A stretch of 64,000 nucleotides of DNA from Bolinopsis microptera (taxonomy: Eukaryota > Ctenophora > Tentaculata > Lobata > Bolinopsidae): assembly GCF_026151205.1 (NCBI RefSeq), contig NC_087077.1, positions 372,001-436,000 on the forward strand. Reading direction: 5' to 3'. Every line of letters begins with the position of its first letter. The stretch's first letter is position 1. The notes beneath the pieces are model-generated. The model did no database searches. It was given only the letters and a program-made list of their open reading frames with translations, and was not told the DNA's origin. Below, piece after piece: positions 23,141-33,762 of the stretch. The translations under genes and the position numbers were made by a program.

Positions 23141-23210
23141 CCAGGTGTCCGTGGTTCAGCAGTAAGCTGCTGCCACTAGTACAGAGAGGTGTACAAAAGC
23201 CACAATAAGT

Positions 23211-23600
23211 AAACTAAATTACAACATTGTATTGTAATTATTCTCATTTTTTGTTTGTGTTTGATTAAAGTATATCTATTTATTACATTATATTGCCTTT
23301 TTGTTAGTAAGCAATAAACAATATTTGTCATCCGGTCGTATATTTTAGCTTGGATTCTAAAATGGTTGTTATTTTAGTTTTTAATAATTACATTACTGGA
23401 CGGTCGCCAGCCTCTCTTTCTCTGCCGCATAATCTACCCTAAACAATAAATAAATGTCATTTATTAGATTTGATGAATCCAGATTTTTAAAACCAAATTG
23501 GAACCAAATTGGAACCAAATTGGAACCAGTGGACAAAATTGGGACATGCGTTTATTTGCCCTAATAAGCCATAAATGGTGCAAAAAATAATTGTAAATGA
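23211..23600. other. AT-rich flank, no gene
   Basis: Contains a short triplicated ggaaccaaattgg (about 23499-23527) and otherwise nothing recognised. Confidence 0.5.
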
Positions 23601-23605
23601 TGCAA

Positions 23606-24018
23606 TGGATATACAGTTATAAGTTAGGCCTAGCAGTTATTGAAAGTCGCACAAAATGACCCAGGCTCATGGAATTAACGGAAATTAACGAACCAAGTTC
23701 GAGAATCACTGCATGTCTAGAACTGATGTGATGGTGGTTCCAAAATCTAATTGTGTCCCAATAATCCTCATGAGTATCCAGATTTTTGAAACCATTTTGG
23801 GGACATAGAAGTATTGGCTGTATTTGAGTGCTGGAAAGCCTTAAGACAAACACAAACTCTTTCCGACCAATTTTGAACTATTCTGAGCACTTTCAGGATA
23901 ATATATATTTTCGTTAATTTCCGTTCATTCCATGAACCTGGGTCATTTTGTGCGACTTTTGATGGCCCCTAGGCCTAGCTTGTAACGACATGTGTATGTG
24001 TAATGTATATCCATAATA
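23606..24018. mobile_element. MITE-like element with long terminal inverted repeats
   Basis: The left arm includes GTCGCACAAAATGACCCAGG (from 23646) and continues ctcatggaattaacggaaattaacg. The right arm has the complement, cgttaatttccgttcattccatgaa then CCTGGGTCATTTTGTGCGAC (about 23912-23956). Outside these, ttaggcctagc and ctaggcctagc, then ggatatac and gtatatcc, extend the inverted similarity. There is no coding capacity inside. Confidence 0.7.
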
Positions 24019-24019
24019 T

Positions 24020-25188
24020 AAAACCGAATTTGGGCTTCCCAGCCCTTAATAACTGCTAAGCAACACTGGTCCCTCTTTATTCTCGTCGATTTCGTTCATT
24101 TTGTTCATGTCATGAACAAACTTTGTGAAAAACGATCATTAACTATTTACTGTATTCATGACTAAGTTTAAATACCTGTTATAGAAGTTGGAGATAAAAA
24201 AACCACCTAAAATCATGTTTTAAAATTTGTCCCATTTGGTTCTAAATTTATGGATTCATCTTCTGCATCTATCGGTCGGGCGAAAAATTGATAATTTTAT
24301 ATCAAAAGGATCCCACAGCACATTCACTGTGGCAGAAAGTACGCGCGCGCAGAATATGTACGACCGGACCTGTCGACGGATGTGGGAATTGGGATCAATT
24401 GAACCCTATTATATGCTATATATGTAGTTGCTGTCGATGTAAAAGTGACTTATTCAAAATGTTTGCTGCGACGAATCTACGACAATGCCAAATTCCTCAA
24501 ACTTATTTAATGGTACACCGGTAATCGGCATATTGTATATATTCGAATTGGAGCACTGTGTAAATTCATATACGGTCATTTGTAGTGAAAGGGCTCAGAG
24601 TGCGCCATGAAAGTAACCGTAGAAACTGAAATCAACGTGTATGAACATATACAGTGTCTCAATTCTATCCGCCACCCGGTTTACCGCACTTAAACATACA
24701 CATTATGCAGACTGGAGCTGGACAATTATACGAATCATGTTCCGCTCCAACGGATTCACACAGTTTATTCGAGGTTTGGTATAATCAAAGAGCAATCCTA
24801 CAAATTTAAACACAAATGTCGAATGATAACACAAAGCCCATTTTAAAATCTGAATCCGCTTCTTCGTGCATAATTTATTTCTTTTCTGCCAATGTAGATG
24901 GTGCCAGGAATGTAGTCATAATAATTTAAATTTCGCGCGCTCCAAAATGTACCCGAAACGAGCGGACTGTATTGCCATTGGATAATCTGGACAAGAATTG
25001 TATAGTAAGATGATGTCCCTAAAGTTAGTCACTATCATTCGGTGCAAAATGCGTGCAGAAATAATCTTAGATCAGTTATCTGGTTTGGAGAAGACCGTCA
25101 TGAGCAGGGTAGTCTAAAACCACGTTTAAATTTAGTTTTTATTGGGTCACTATGTCATATGGTATTGCATTAACACACAAAGACATTT
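24020..25188. other. Intergenic, no gene seen
   Basis: AT-rich sequence without recognised genes or repeats. Confidence 0.5.
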
Positions 25189-25514
25189 AGGGGTAGTTCA
25201 CATATTACGTAATCAATATTTTAGCAATTTTTACCCCCGAAATCATTGTTATGATATCCGGCCAAACTACTTACTTTAGCAGCCAGATACCCGATCCATT
25301 CCTAAATTTGTTCACTATCAGAGTGAAATTGAGTGGAATTTGAATTTAAATATTGTCAAATTGTTATTATTCTAGAGGGTATTTAAAAGAAAATTTTGAT
25401 TACGTAATGATCAGCCAACCAACAGCCAAGACCCCCCCACCCCCCGTAATCAACCGTAATCATTAGGGAACCTCCTTCCCCTCGGCTGATTACGTAATAT
25501 GTGAACGACCCCTT
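25189..25514. mobile_element. MITE, ~326 bp, with ~27-bp inverted termini
   Basis: Left end AGGGGTAGTTCACATATTAC then gtaatca; right end tgattac then GTAATATGTGAACGACCCCT. The interior is AT-rich, has a further gattacgtaatgatcag, and encodes nothing. A target-site duplication could not be fixed by eye. Confidence 0.75.
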
Positions 25515-25832
25515 AACATGTTATACGTTGAAATCGGAATATAATTTGTATCGTAATTAATGGTTCCTGCATGCCAAATAACAGCTTAAGCTAGTCCAGG
25601 AGAGAACTTCACCAACATGGATCAAATTTGTGTAATTGGATTTCTATAGTATTACACTCCTACTAATGTGATATGCAGAAATGATATTTCAGTGGACGAC
25701 ATTCTTACAATTCCGATTTCCGAGAATAAACTATTATATCGTTACTTCGTCTGGAAAAACTCCAAGAGTTTACCAGTATGACACCTGAGATCTTTTTTTA
25801 CATGGGTAATATCGTTTGATAAAGCTAATTAA

Positions 25833-26560
25833 GGGGACCGGGGGGGTCTTCATCAAAGTTCTCTCGAAATTGACTTTATAGTTGTTTCTGGTAGAAGGGA
25901 ATAATATCTACCAGCTGCTTTTGATCCCATGGAAAAATATTGTTCCTAGCCGAAATTATCGCCGGTCTAAGGTCAGCGCTTATGTGTAATTGTATTGCGC
26001 GAGCGATTTTCAATCGCAAATTCTGAAAATCGAGTCTAAAAATCTATCTTCTCCTACATTTTTTGAGCAATCACCCTGAAACTTTCAGGATATGTTCTAG
26101 GGACCATTTAAAAGATTTGATCGAGCCAAAATTTTGAGATAGGCCTTTAAACATTTTTTATTCAATTTTGAAAATCTTGGACCTTTTTTTTACGATTTTT
26201 TCAGGTCCAAGATTTTCAAAATTGAATAAACAATTTTTAAAGGCCCATCTCAAAATTTTGGCTCGATCAAATCTTCTAAATTGTCCCTAGAACATATCCT
26301 GAAAGTTTCAGGGTGATTGCTCAAAAAGTAGGAGAAGATAGATTTTTAGACTCGATTTTCAGAATTTGCGATTGAAAATCGCTCGCGCAATACAATTACA
26401 CATAAGCGCTGACCTTAGACCGGCGATAATTTCGGCTAGGAACAATATTTTTCCATGGGACCAAAAGCAGCTGGTAGATATCACTCCCTTCTACAAAGAA
26501 ACAACTATAAAGTCAATTTCGAAAGAATTTTGATGAAGACCCCCCCCCCCCCCGGCCCCC
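25833..26560. mobile_element. 728-bp near-perfect palindrome flanked by TTAA
   Basis: Two arms of about 355 bp are almost exact reverse complements around a short T-rich loop (about 26187-26200). Outer ends are GGGGACCGGGGGGG on the left and CCCCCCCCGGCCCCC on the right, each bordered by TTAA (25829-25832 and 26561-26564). TTAA target duplication is the signature of piggyBac-type transposition. The arms contain, for example, TGCGCGAGCGATTTTCAATC on the left and its complement on the right. There is no open frame of note, so this is a non-autonomous foldback element. Confidence 0.85.
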
Positions 26561-26564
26561 TTAA

Positions 26565-27104
26565 AGGATCGTTTTTATTTCTTTTATAGGATCATTCAAT
26601 TTTGTGTAGGGATTCTCTTTTCTATTACTGAAATTGTGTTCTAAAGGTACAGTCTCCTATCTTAAATGTTGCACGATACAATCAGCTCTACGCTGGAATA
26701 TTTGGCTGCATGACTCAGAGGGCCTCCCGAATATTTCATCACCATTTTTTAATATTTAATATTTTTATATTTCTCTGTGATATTTACGTATTTCAAGGGG
26801 ACTGACGATGAGGGCCGAGGGGTTCCTTGACGTTTTGACCACATCGGGAAAAACTCGCAGAACAGTACGTAGGACGAACCCCAAGAATGCCTACCTGACA
26901 CGCTTGGTCTTAAAAACTGAAACCCTCGATTGCTAATCATGCTAATGGTTTATTACCAAACTAGGCAAGGCGGTGATATTAATTCATAGTATTTTCTACC
27001 ACTGATTGAGCTCCCTGCTGCTGTAATTCAACGTCGAAATCGACATGACTAGCATTCTTTAGATCTGCAACAACGATTTAAAAGGATCATGTAATTAGTA
27101 AAGC
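26565..27104. other. Intergenic, no gene seen
   Basis: AT-rich unique sequence with no recognised feature. Confidence 0.5.
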
Positions 27105-27525
27105 ACTTCAATTTGTTACCAAACATTCCATTATTTTCTTTCTGGGTACAATATAATGGTGCTTGCAATTAGTTACCAAACATTCCATTATTTTCTTTCT
27201 GGGTACAATATAATGGTGCTTGCAATTAGTTACCAAACATTCCATTATTTTCTTTCTGGGTACAATATAATGGTGCTTGCAATTAGTTACCAAACATTCC
27301 ATTATTTTCTTTCTGGGTACAATATAATGGTGCTTGCAATTAGTTACCAAACATTCCATTATTTTCTTTCTGGGTACAATATAATGGTGCTTACAATTAG
27401 TTACCAAACATTCCATTATTTTCTTTCTGGGTACAATATAATGGTGCTTACAATTAGTTACCAAACATTCCATTATTTTCTTTCTGGGTACCTACAATAT
27501 AATGGTGCTTACACTCTTGAAACCG
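27105..27525. repeat. 57-bp tandem array
   Basis: About seven almost identical copies of a 57-bp unit beginning TTAGTTACCAAACATTCCAT and ending tataatggtgcttgcaa; the last copy has a 4-bp insert (cctacaatat). 57 is a multiple of three, which makes long but meaningless frames on both strands. Confidence 0.95.
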
Positions 27526-28900
27526 TAAGATGAGAAGCTGATGTTGTTGCACTTGCAAGTAAATTCACTACGATAAAGTATCTCCCTATATTTCAATATT
27601 TCTTCAGTTTTCTTTCAATCAACAAATTTCTCAGCTGTTTGTCAGCAAAATGTTATTACCATCATGTCCTTCTGGGGGCTTTGTCCAAATCTCGCTACTC
27701 TATATACTAGGTACTGATGCGGTTGTTGTTGATTAGAAACAGATATGTTGCGGCTCCTCGGTAATCTTCCCATGTTTGGCAGCAGCTAGGTATCACATAT
27801 TATCAATCTACGAGAGTGTGATACTTCGGGGGAAGTACAGGGTGGGCCAAAAGTCAGTACCCATACGTTGCCCTTTATAGCTCAGTCACTGAGTGCCCGA
27901 TTGAAATAATTCTTTCTGGTATGACTTAGTATCACCACTGGTTCGAGGAATTTGTCAACTCGAAAAATATTAGTGTTAATTTTTTTCAAATGAAGGTTCA
28001 TTTTCGCATTTATCTGATAGTTTGTATAGTTGGATCGAGCTAAATTTTATTAAATTGTGTTTGGCCATTCGAATTACTTTTGTCCTGAAAAATAGAGTTG
28101 TAGCTTCTCAGATGACCGAGATACGAAGCAAAACGAGTTTATTCATTACGTGTGATCAGGTGATTGGCTTACCTAATCACGTGATAAGGTGACCCCGTTA
28201 ACCACCCTTAATTAACGAGTGGTTAATTTAATCATTAAATAAACTAAAGACTAGTTTCCATTGTTTGTTGAATAAGCAAGCTAACTTTAAGAAGGATTGT
28301 ACATTTTTTTGTACCTTTCATTCTTGATCGTAAAAACATTCGTCCTCGTCAAAACATCCATCTTTAACTTTCTGTCGTCCCAACAGTCCCCGGGTTAAAC
28401 TTTAGTCTCTTGTTATGTGAGGTTGACCCCCCCCCCTCTTGTTACGTGTATGAGACTTGAAAGTGAAAGTGATAATTGGGCTATCACGTGACTATGAGAT
28501 CTGGTTGATCTTTGATCACGTGGTATCGGAGTAATGAGATTATGTATTTCTATTCATTACATATGTAGATTCCTTAGAATTCGGCTTGGATCCTAGACTA
28601 TACTGGATGGAACCTTGATATAACGACGAGTAACGAGTAATAGGTAATAAGATATTACTCTCTCTGTAGGTTACACACCTACAATGTTTAAACAAATGTT
28701 TAGGCTCGCTTCATATATTGTATTAATAAGATGTTTAGATCTGACTAGTTCATCGACTAAGACTAAAGACCCTGCTGGTTGCCATTGTCACTCACTTCAA
28801 GGACACCTGTGATAAGACCTGCTTTACAAGCTGCAGCCTCTCTCACGTGATGTGACGTCATGTCACGTGTGAATGGTGCACCTGCAGTTTAATGAGAGCA
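27526..28900. other. Intergenic; possible transposon end at 27838
   Basis: ACAGGGTGGGCCAAAAGTCA at 27838 resembles the termini of Tc1/mariner/IS630-type elements (cagggtgkyccaaaagt), but no matching inverted end was found in the window. A C-run lies at 28427-28435. No gene was seen. Confidence 0.35.
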
Positions 28901-28913
28901 GAACATTACCCTG

Positions 28914-29026
28914 AGGAGCGACTCATCAGTTTCTTTAATTTAGGAGCTAGCTTTATCTTGTAGATTCTAGGAGCGACTCATCAGTTTCTTTAATTTAGAA
29001 GCTAGCTTTATCTTGTAGATTCTAGG
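28914..29026. repeat. ~57-bp direct duplication
   Basis: AGGAGCGACTCATCAGTTTC followed by tttaatttag(g/a)agctagctttatcttgtagattct occurs twice in tandem with one mismatch. Confidence 0.9.
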
Positions 29027-29279
29027 TTTCTTGCATACTCTGGTTATCCTTTCCTCTTACGTACCGCACCCCAGAAATCTTCGCATAATCTAAAATCTAG
29101 GGGGTCTTGTTTTTGACAAAGTCAGATGTCCTGCTAATTTGAAATGTTGTTGTGACTGTGAAATCCTTAGACATTGTCCCGGATTCCCGAACGTCTCAAA
29201 TACACCGTCATTTAGAGTTCATACACAATCGGCAGTTTATGAGGATTAATTGTGTGTTTATCTTCACGGCATTGAATGT

Positions 29280-29342
29280 TTGAACAATTAATACGACCTC
29301 TTAGTTTGGAATAATTATTAAAGCGTCGTATTAATTGTTCAA
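29280..29342. repeat. Perfect 18-bp stem inverted repeat
   Basis: TTGAACAATTAATACGAC (29280-29297) is matched exactly by GTCGTATTAATTGTTCAA (29325-29342) across a 27-base spacer. It could be a tiny MITE or a hairpin; no further clue. Confidence 0.85.
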
Positions 29343-31849
29343 GATTTACGCTGCTACAAGAAATGAACATTCTATAACTACATTTTATGCGGTCTATGAA
29401 CAATCTTCCATACAGTCAACTCGTCGAATTTTGTATTCAATATTTTGCCATTAAGCCATTTTGATATTAAAGAAAATGTATATTTGACACTTGATCCCCC
29501 GACCCCCATGTGAAGCTAATTGTTACTATCTAGACTAAATCCTAGAGTATGCTCACTTCTTTTAATTGTTTCAGTGTAATTATTTTCATAAACATCGCAC
29601 ACAACTTCAACAGTTTAAATTGTTTCCAATAACAGCGTTTATAGTTATGAAGTCTCTTACTAGTTTCTGTTAACGTTGACTGACTGCGTAAAACTAATTT
29701 ATTTCAAATCAAACATATGCTGAATAAACCTAACCAGCGTTTGTACAGCAGTGTGCCTTTGTACATTTAAATTATCCTCCAGAGAAACCAGTGAAAGCTT
29801 GACCATTATACTGCAAACTCAAAGGTTCATTTTTATATTTTTTAAAATAGTCATTCGTCCTGTTAATCCTGTACCAGTCTGTTAATCCTGTACCAGTCTT
29901 GCCCTAACAACGAACAATTTCCATCAAAGATAAGCTACGTGTTCAGAATGGTATTTCAGCTAATTCTAAACTTGTCTTGATTCAGATTTTTTCAGAGTTA
30001 ATCATCATCTATAGACAGCATGAGAGTAGGCCCTGCCATCTCGATGTAATAATAATAAATAAATGTTTCGCAGCTTGGCAATTGATCGGTGTAGTTGGTG
30101 TTGTTGTACATACTGCATTGATAATAATATATCACGTTGTACGTGTAAATAGTGAATATATGTGAATATATTGTCTTGATTCAGTTTTGATTCCCTTTTG
30201 TTATTCAATATTCGCCAACTGGCGACATCAAATCAATGAATCTTGTTTAAAAAAAACTTTCTTACACTCTCCAAAAGCTCCACCCTTTTGATGATTGAAT
30301 GATGGACAGAGGACAGAGGTGATCGAGGATGATTTATGCTTAATTTGGCTAATTTTTTCGCCTTCTCACTTTCAAAAGAAATTACATAGCATTCCAAAAC
30401 CGATTAGTGTTTGTTAGGATAGGTCCACAAGACCACAGAAGCTGTGATGACAACCAGCTAAAAAACCGCCTGTCTAATTTAAAGTTAAGTTGCATCTCGG
30501 AGGCCTTGCATTTCAGTATTTCTATTTCATATTACTTGTTTGTTAGCTGTTGTTATAGCGTGCTCAACTTCAAGGGAGGATGAAATCGTAGATAGAACTT
30601 AAGGTGTCATCCACTTTGCACCATTTCAAGCCTTTGAAATGAATAGATGGACCGACATGATAGGGTGGGGTGGGGGGGACGACATGATAGACGGCTACTT
30701 CTCGTCAAGCGTGTCTGTAACAAAATCATTGAAGAAAATATCTCAAATTGCTGTCTCTAATTTAAGGAAATTACACACAGAAGAGTTGATGAAATAAAGC
30801 AATTATAGAAGCTTAAAACTGGATGCAAGGGCTCAATTGGGGGAACTAGAATATCAACAATTACATTAAGGCTTCGTCAATTCTCGGAAATGTAAGCACT
30901 GTATTTGGAGATATCACATACTTAACGCCACTGTTCCACGTTTCTAACACTTCCACATTTTCTCTTTTCTTTGAGCCACGACCGGGTCATTGTATTGTAT
31001 CCTTGTGTCACATACCTTCATAGGCGAATATCTGCGAGCAGTAATAGTCTGTTGTCTTTTTTTAGCGTAAATATTTCTTGATTAACATTCGTACGAATGC
31101 ATCATTGTATCCAAATTAGTGTATAAGATTGATATCTTGCAAGTTGCACTGAAACAAGGCAAAACACAGCAGATTAGTCCTTATTCGTAACCACATTCCC
31201 TATCGAGCTGTTTTGGAATAAATAACAACTAGTGAAATCGATTAAACCGAACCTTTCTATCGGCTCAATAACAACTTAACGGCCGGTGTCTCTCTCTCCC
31301 TTCGACCATAAGTATATGGGCTGTTTTGTTACAACCGTTCTCTGCCCAATTCTACAATACTCTCTCAATAATAATTCTGGCCCTCTCTATTATAGTAACA
31401 TCGCTATAGAGAGGGGAATTTTTACCGTGTTTGTGCTTTGTTCTGAGAATGTTTTAAATAACATCAATCATAAGTCTTTGATAAAGGTGAAGATATCAAA
31501 AATGATAAATGAATTCTACCGCACATGATGTATCTACTACCACACATCATGATGTATCTACTACAATACACTAATGTCCGGATTACGGTTAAGGTTTGTG
31601 TCACACCCCAAAAATTAAAATTTTACGCTTTGTTAAAAAGAATGTTGGCATATTATCACTCATCACTTTTACACTTCAGAAGCAGAATAACTACAAACCA
31701 TTTCGTGTTATCCACTCATTCTACTGGTATAACACATTAGGATGCAGAATACGATGAATAGGGACATGCCACCCCATGGCAACATAACATCTATTTATCG
31801 TATTGACAGCTCTGAGCTCTCTAGCTCTCTAGTCCTTTTCTGCTGTTGG
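29343..31849. other. Intergenic AT-rich DNA
   Basis: No supported gene. Short direct duplications occur (tgttaatcctgtaccagtct about 29870-29898; catgatgtatctactac about 31525-31563). Confidence 0.5.
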
Positions 31850-33235
31850 GATTCTTTTTTTTTATTGAAATCTTTCAAATCAGTCAATTACATACAAGTT
31901 TACACAATGAATTAGTTAAATATAATATTGTCCTCTAAGCATGGATTGTCAAAGTTGAAATTGTCTCGGACAAAATGTATGTAACCAAAGGACCTGAGGG
32001 TCACCAAAACACAGATATTGAGTGCAAATGCAGCTCCTGCACAAGCATGGGCCCTTATAAAATTGTAATAAGTTACTTTAAACAAAATCACACACCCATT
32101 CAATCAATTCATAAAATATTGTGCTGTGAGATGAAATTGAGAAATATGTGAATGCAGACAGCAAGAATAGATAATCTTGAATAAACTATTTTACGGATTT
32201 GTTTCTATTGAATAGTCAAGTTCAGAGTCCGAATCCACCGGGATAATTTTCCCCCACATGTAAGTGGAAAGTTTACTTTTAAAATCAGTGATACTCTCTA
32301 TCTCACGGATATCTAGAGGAATGTGATTCCACTTAGTGTGGGTCCTATAGAAGAAATTCTTGGCAAAAGCGTTGGAGCTAGCTCGAGGTGAGATAGAGCT
32401 TACAAAACATAGAGAGTCCATATGACTATTTCTGAGCCTTGAGTGGCCTTGAAATGGTTGCAAATATGAGGGTAAAGTGACAGGTATATGTTGCTTCACA
32501 ATTTTAAAGAAGAAGATGATATCCAAGAAGTCAAAGCGGTCTTCAATCGGCATAATCTTCAGCTGTCTGCATTTTTGAATGTATGTGGATAGTGGATAAC
32601 TCATATACTCCTCGTGAAGAATCCACTTAATAGCACGCTTTTGGAGGCCCTCCAGCTTGCTTATCTGGGATTTTGTGACTGGTCTCCATATAACCGAGCA
32701 ATGCTCAAATAGGCTCCTCACTAAAGTGAGATACAGTACTCTACGACGATTTACGTCTTGGACAAAATAACAATTTCTTCTCGCCATGCCTAATTTTTGG
32801 TTTGCCTTAGAAAGGACTTTGGAATTGGAGCACTGATCTTTCCAATCGAGATTTGATGTCACAATTACACCCAGATCCTTTTCATGATCAACATAGTTAA
32901 GTGTGATTCTTCCCATGGAGTATACAAAGTTAAAGAGTGGTAGGACACTAAGGAGGGAAACTGTTTCGGATATCCTTCCTGCGACGGTGAGGACCTTACA
33001 TTTGTCGGGATGAAATCTCATTTTATTAGAAAGTGACCAGTCATGGAGATAATCAATGTCCTTCTGCAGTCGCAGGATATCAGACTCCGAAACAATCTTA
33101 CGCCAAATTTTAGTATCATCGGCATACAGTGACAGTTGTGTGCCTGGTGAAATCCCCACTGATATATCATCAATGAACATAATGAACAGCAATGGTCCCA
33201 GCAATGGTCCCAAAAATTCTAGTTGTCTCCCGTTA
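31850..33235 (-). mobile_element. 5'-truncated non-LTR retrotransposon (LINE)
   Basis: The 3' end of an element lying on the minus strand: a T-run at 31854-31863 would be its poly(A) tail, followed by about 330 bp of 3' UTR and an intact 340-codon open frame (33213 down to 32191). The element breaks off at about 33235, typical of truncated LINE insertion during target-primed reverse transcription. Confidence 0.85.
32191..33213 (-). CDS. LINE reverse transcriptase, C-terminal part
   Basis: Copies LINE RNA into DNA in full-length elements. The visible part starts at GPLLGPLLFIMFIDDIS (from residue 2), then the catalytic LYADDTKIW (about residues 28-36), then the thumb-like region NKMRFHPDKCKVL and VDHEKDLGVIVTSNLDW, and the conserved tail LVRSLFEHCSVIW and LEGLQKRAIKWIL. 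The fingers domain and endonuclease are absent because the insertion is truncated; the first Met is simply the first available codon. The frame is uninterrupted for 340 residues, so the insertion looks fairly young, though it cannot be autonomous. The CR1/Jockey-type affiliation is a guess from motif spacing. Confidence 0.88.
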   Translation of the reverse strand: MGPLLGPLLFIMFIDDISVGISPGTQLSLYADDTKIWRKIVSESDILRLQKDIDYLHDWSLSNKMRFHPDKCKVLTVAGRISETVSLLSVLPLFNFVYSMGRITLNYVDHEKDLGVIVTSNLDWKDQCSNSKVLSKANQKLGMARRNCYFVQDVNRRRVLYLTLVRSLFEHCSVIWRPVTKSQISKLEGLQKRAIKWILHEEYMSYPLSTYIQKCRQLKIMPIEDRFDFLDIIFFFKIVKQHIPVTLPSYLQPFQGHSRLRNSHMDSLCFVSSISPRASSNAFAKNFFYRTHTKWNHIPLDIREIESITDFKSKLSTYMWGKIIPVDSDSELDYSIETNP

Positions 33236-33760
33236 TAATTATTTGGTTTTCAGCTGTTTTCAGTTACTGTATCGTAAAGTGTCTGGATTCTTATTTTATT
33301 TAATTGTCTCTAGTCTACTTTATGCTTGTAACCTTATGTTATGTGCGTAGTCTGCTTCTTCGTCTCACTTTGGTTGTTGTAATTTAGTTTTCTGTCTGAT
33401 TGATTGTGACTTTTTTAGTCTGTTATGTAGGTCTTATATTATTATATTATATTATATATATATTATATTAGGCTTCTGGTGTTCTGGTGTTCGCATTTCT
33501 TGTTGTAGTTTAACACGACCTATTATTTTCACGAAGATAAGGTGATCCTATCACACGCATCATATAAAGATATATCTCTGATTGGGATAACAAGTTCAGA
33601 TGCTCTACCGAAGCTGCACCTACTATCTGGAGATCTAATGATATATATTTTTATTTTACTCCAACTTATACACTATTAACTATTAACTATTGACTCTATT
33701 GTCTACATTAAAACTAAAAAACATCGAATTGTCAAAGGGAAAGTACGGGTATCGGCATTA
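33236..33760. other. Flank of the LINE, no gene
   Basis: Contains an AT microsatellite (tatattat type, about 33434-33470). Nothing else was recognised. Confidence 0.5.
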
Positions 33761-33762
33761 CA

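Larger units (their letters stand above)
20330..23210 (+). pseudogene. Decayed multicopy transposon-like gene with exonic minisatellites
   Basis: Plus-strand fragments in several frames appear to belong to one protein: FLTEFVKDEDSCC and YDYPELAELALHLLGG (to 21363), then in a shifted frame IKFRAPGATHHARWM (about 21370-21415), then SVVNDCAERAFGVLTE (about 22383-22430) and TKDETQRQALLQV (about 22506). From memory, motifs like FRAPGAxHHARWM, VNDxAERA and TKDExQKQxLLQV occur together in an uncharacterised protein present in many copies in invertebrate genomes, probably linked to a mobile element; I cannot name the family with certainty. Stops and frame shifts are frequent, so this copy is dead. 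Three internal blocks (20950-21135, 21620-22065, 22425-23140) are tandem duplications of its coding sequence. Confidence 0.55.

Noticed and set aside
22384-23208. Open frames of 208-274 residues over the 36-bp array
   Set aside because: They are repeat artefacts; only the short ancestral motif near 22506 has meaning.
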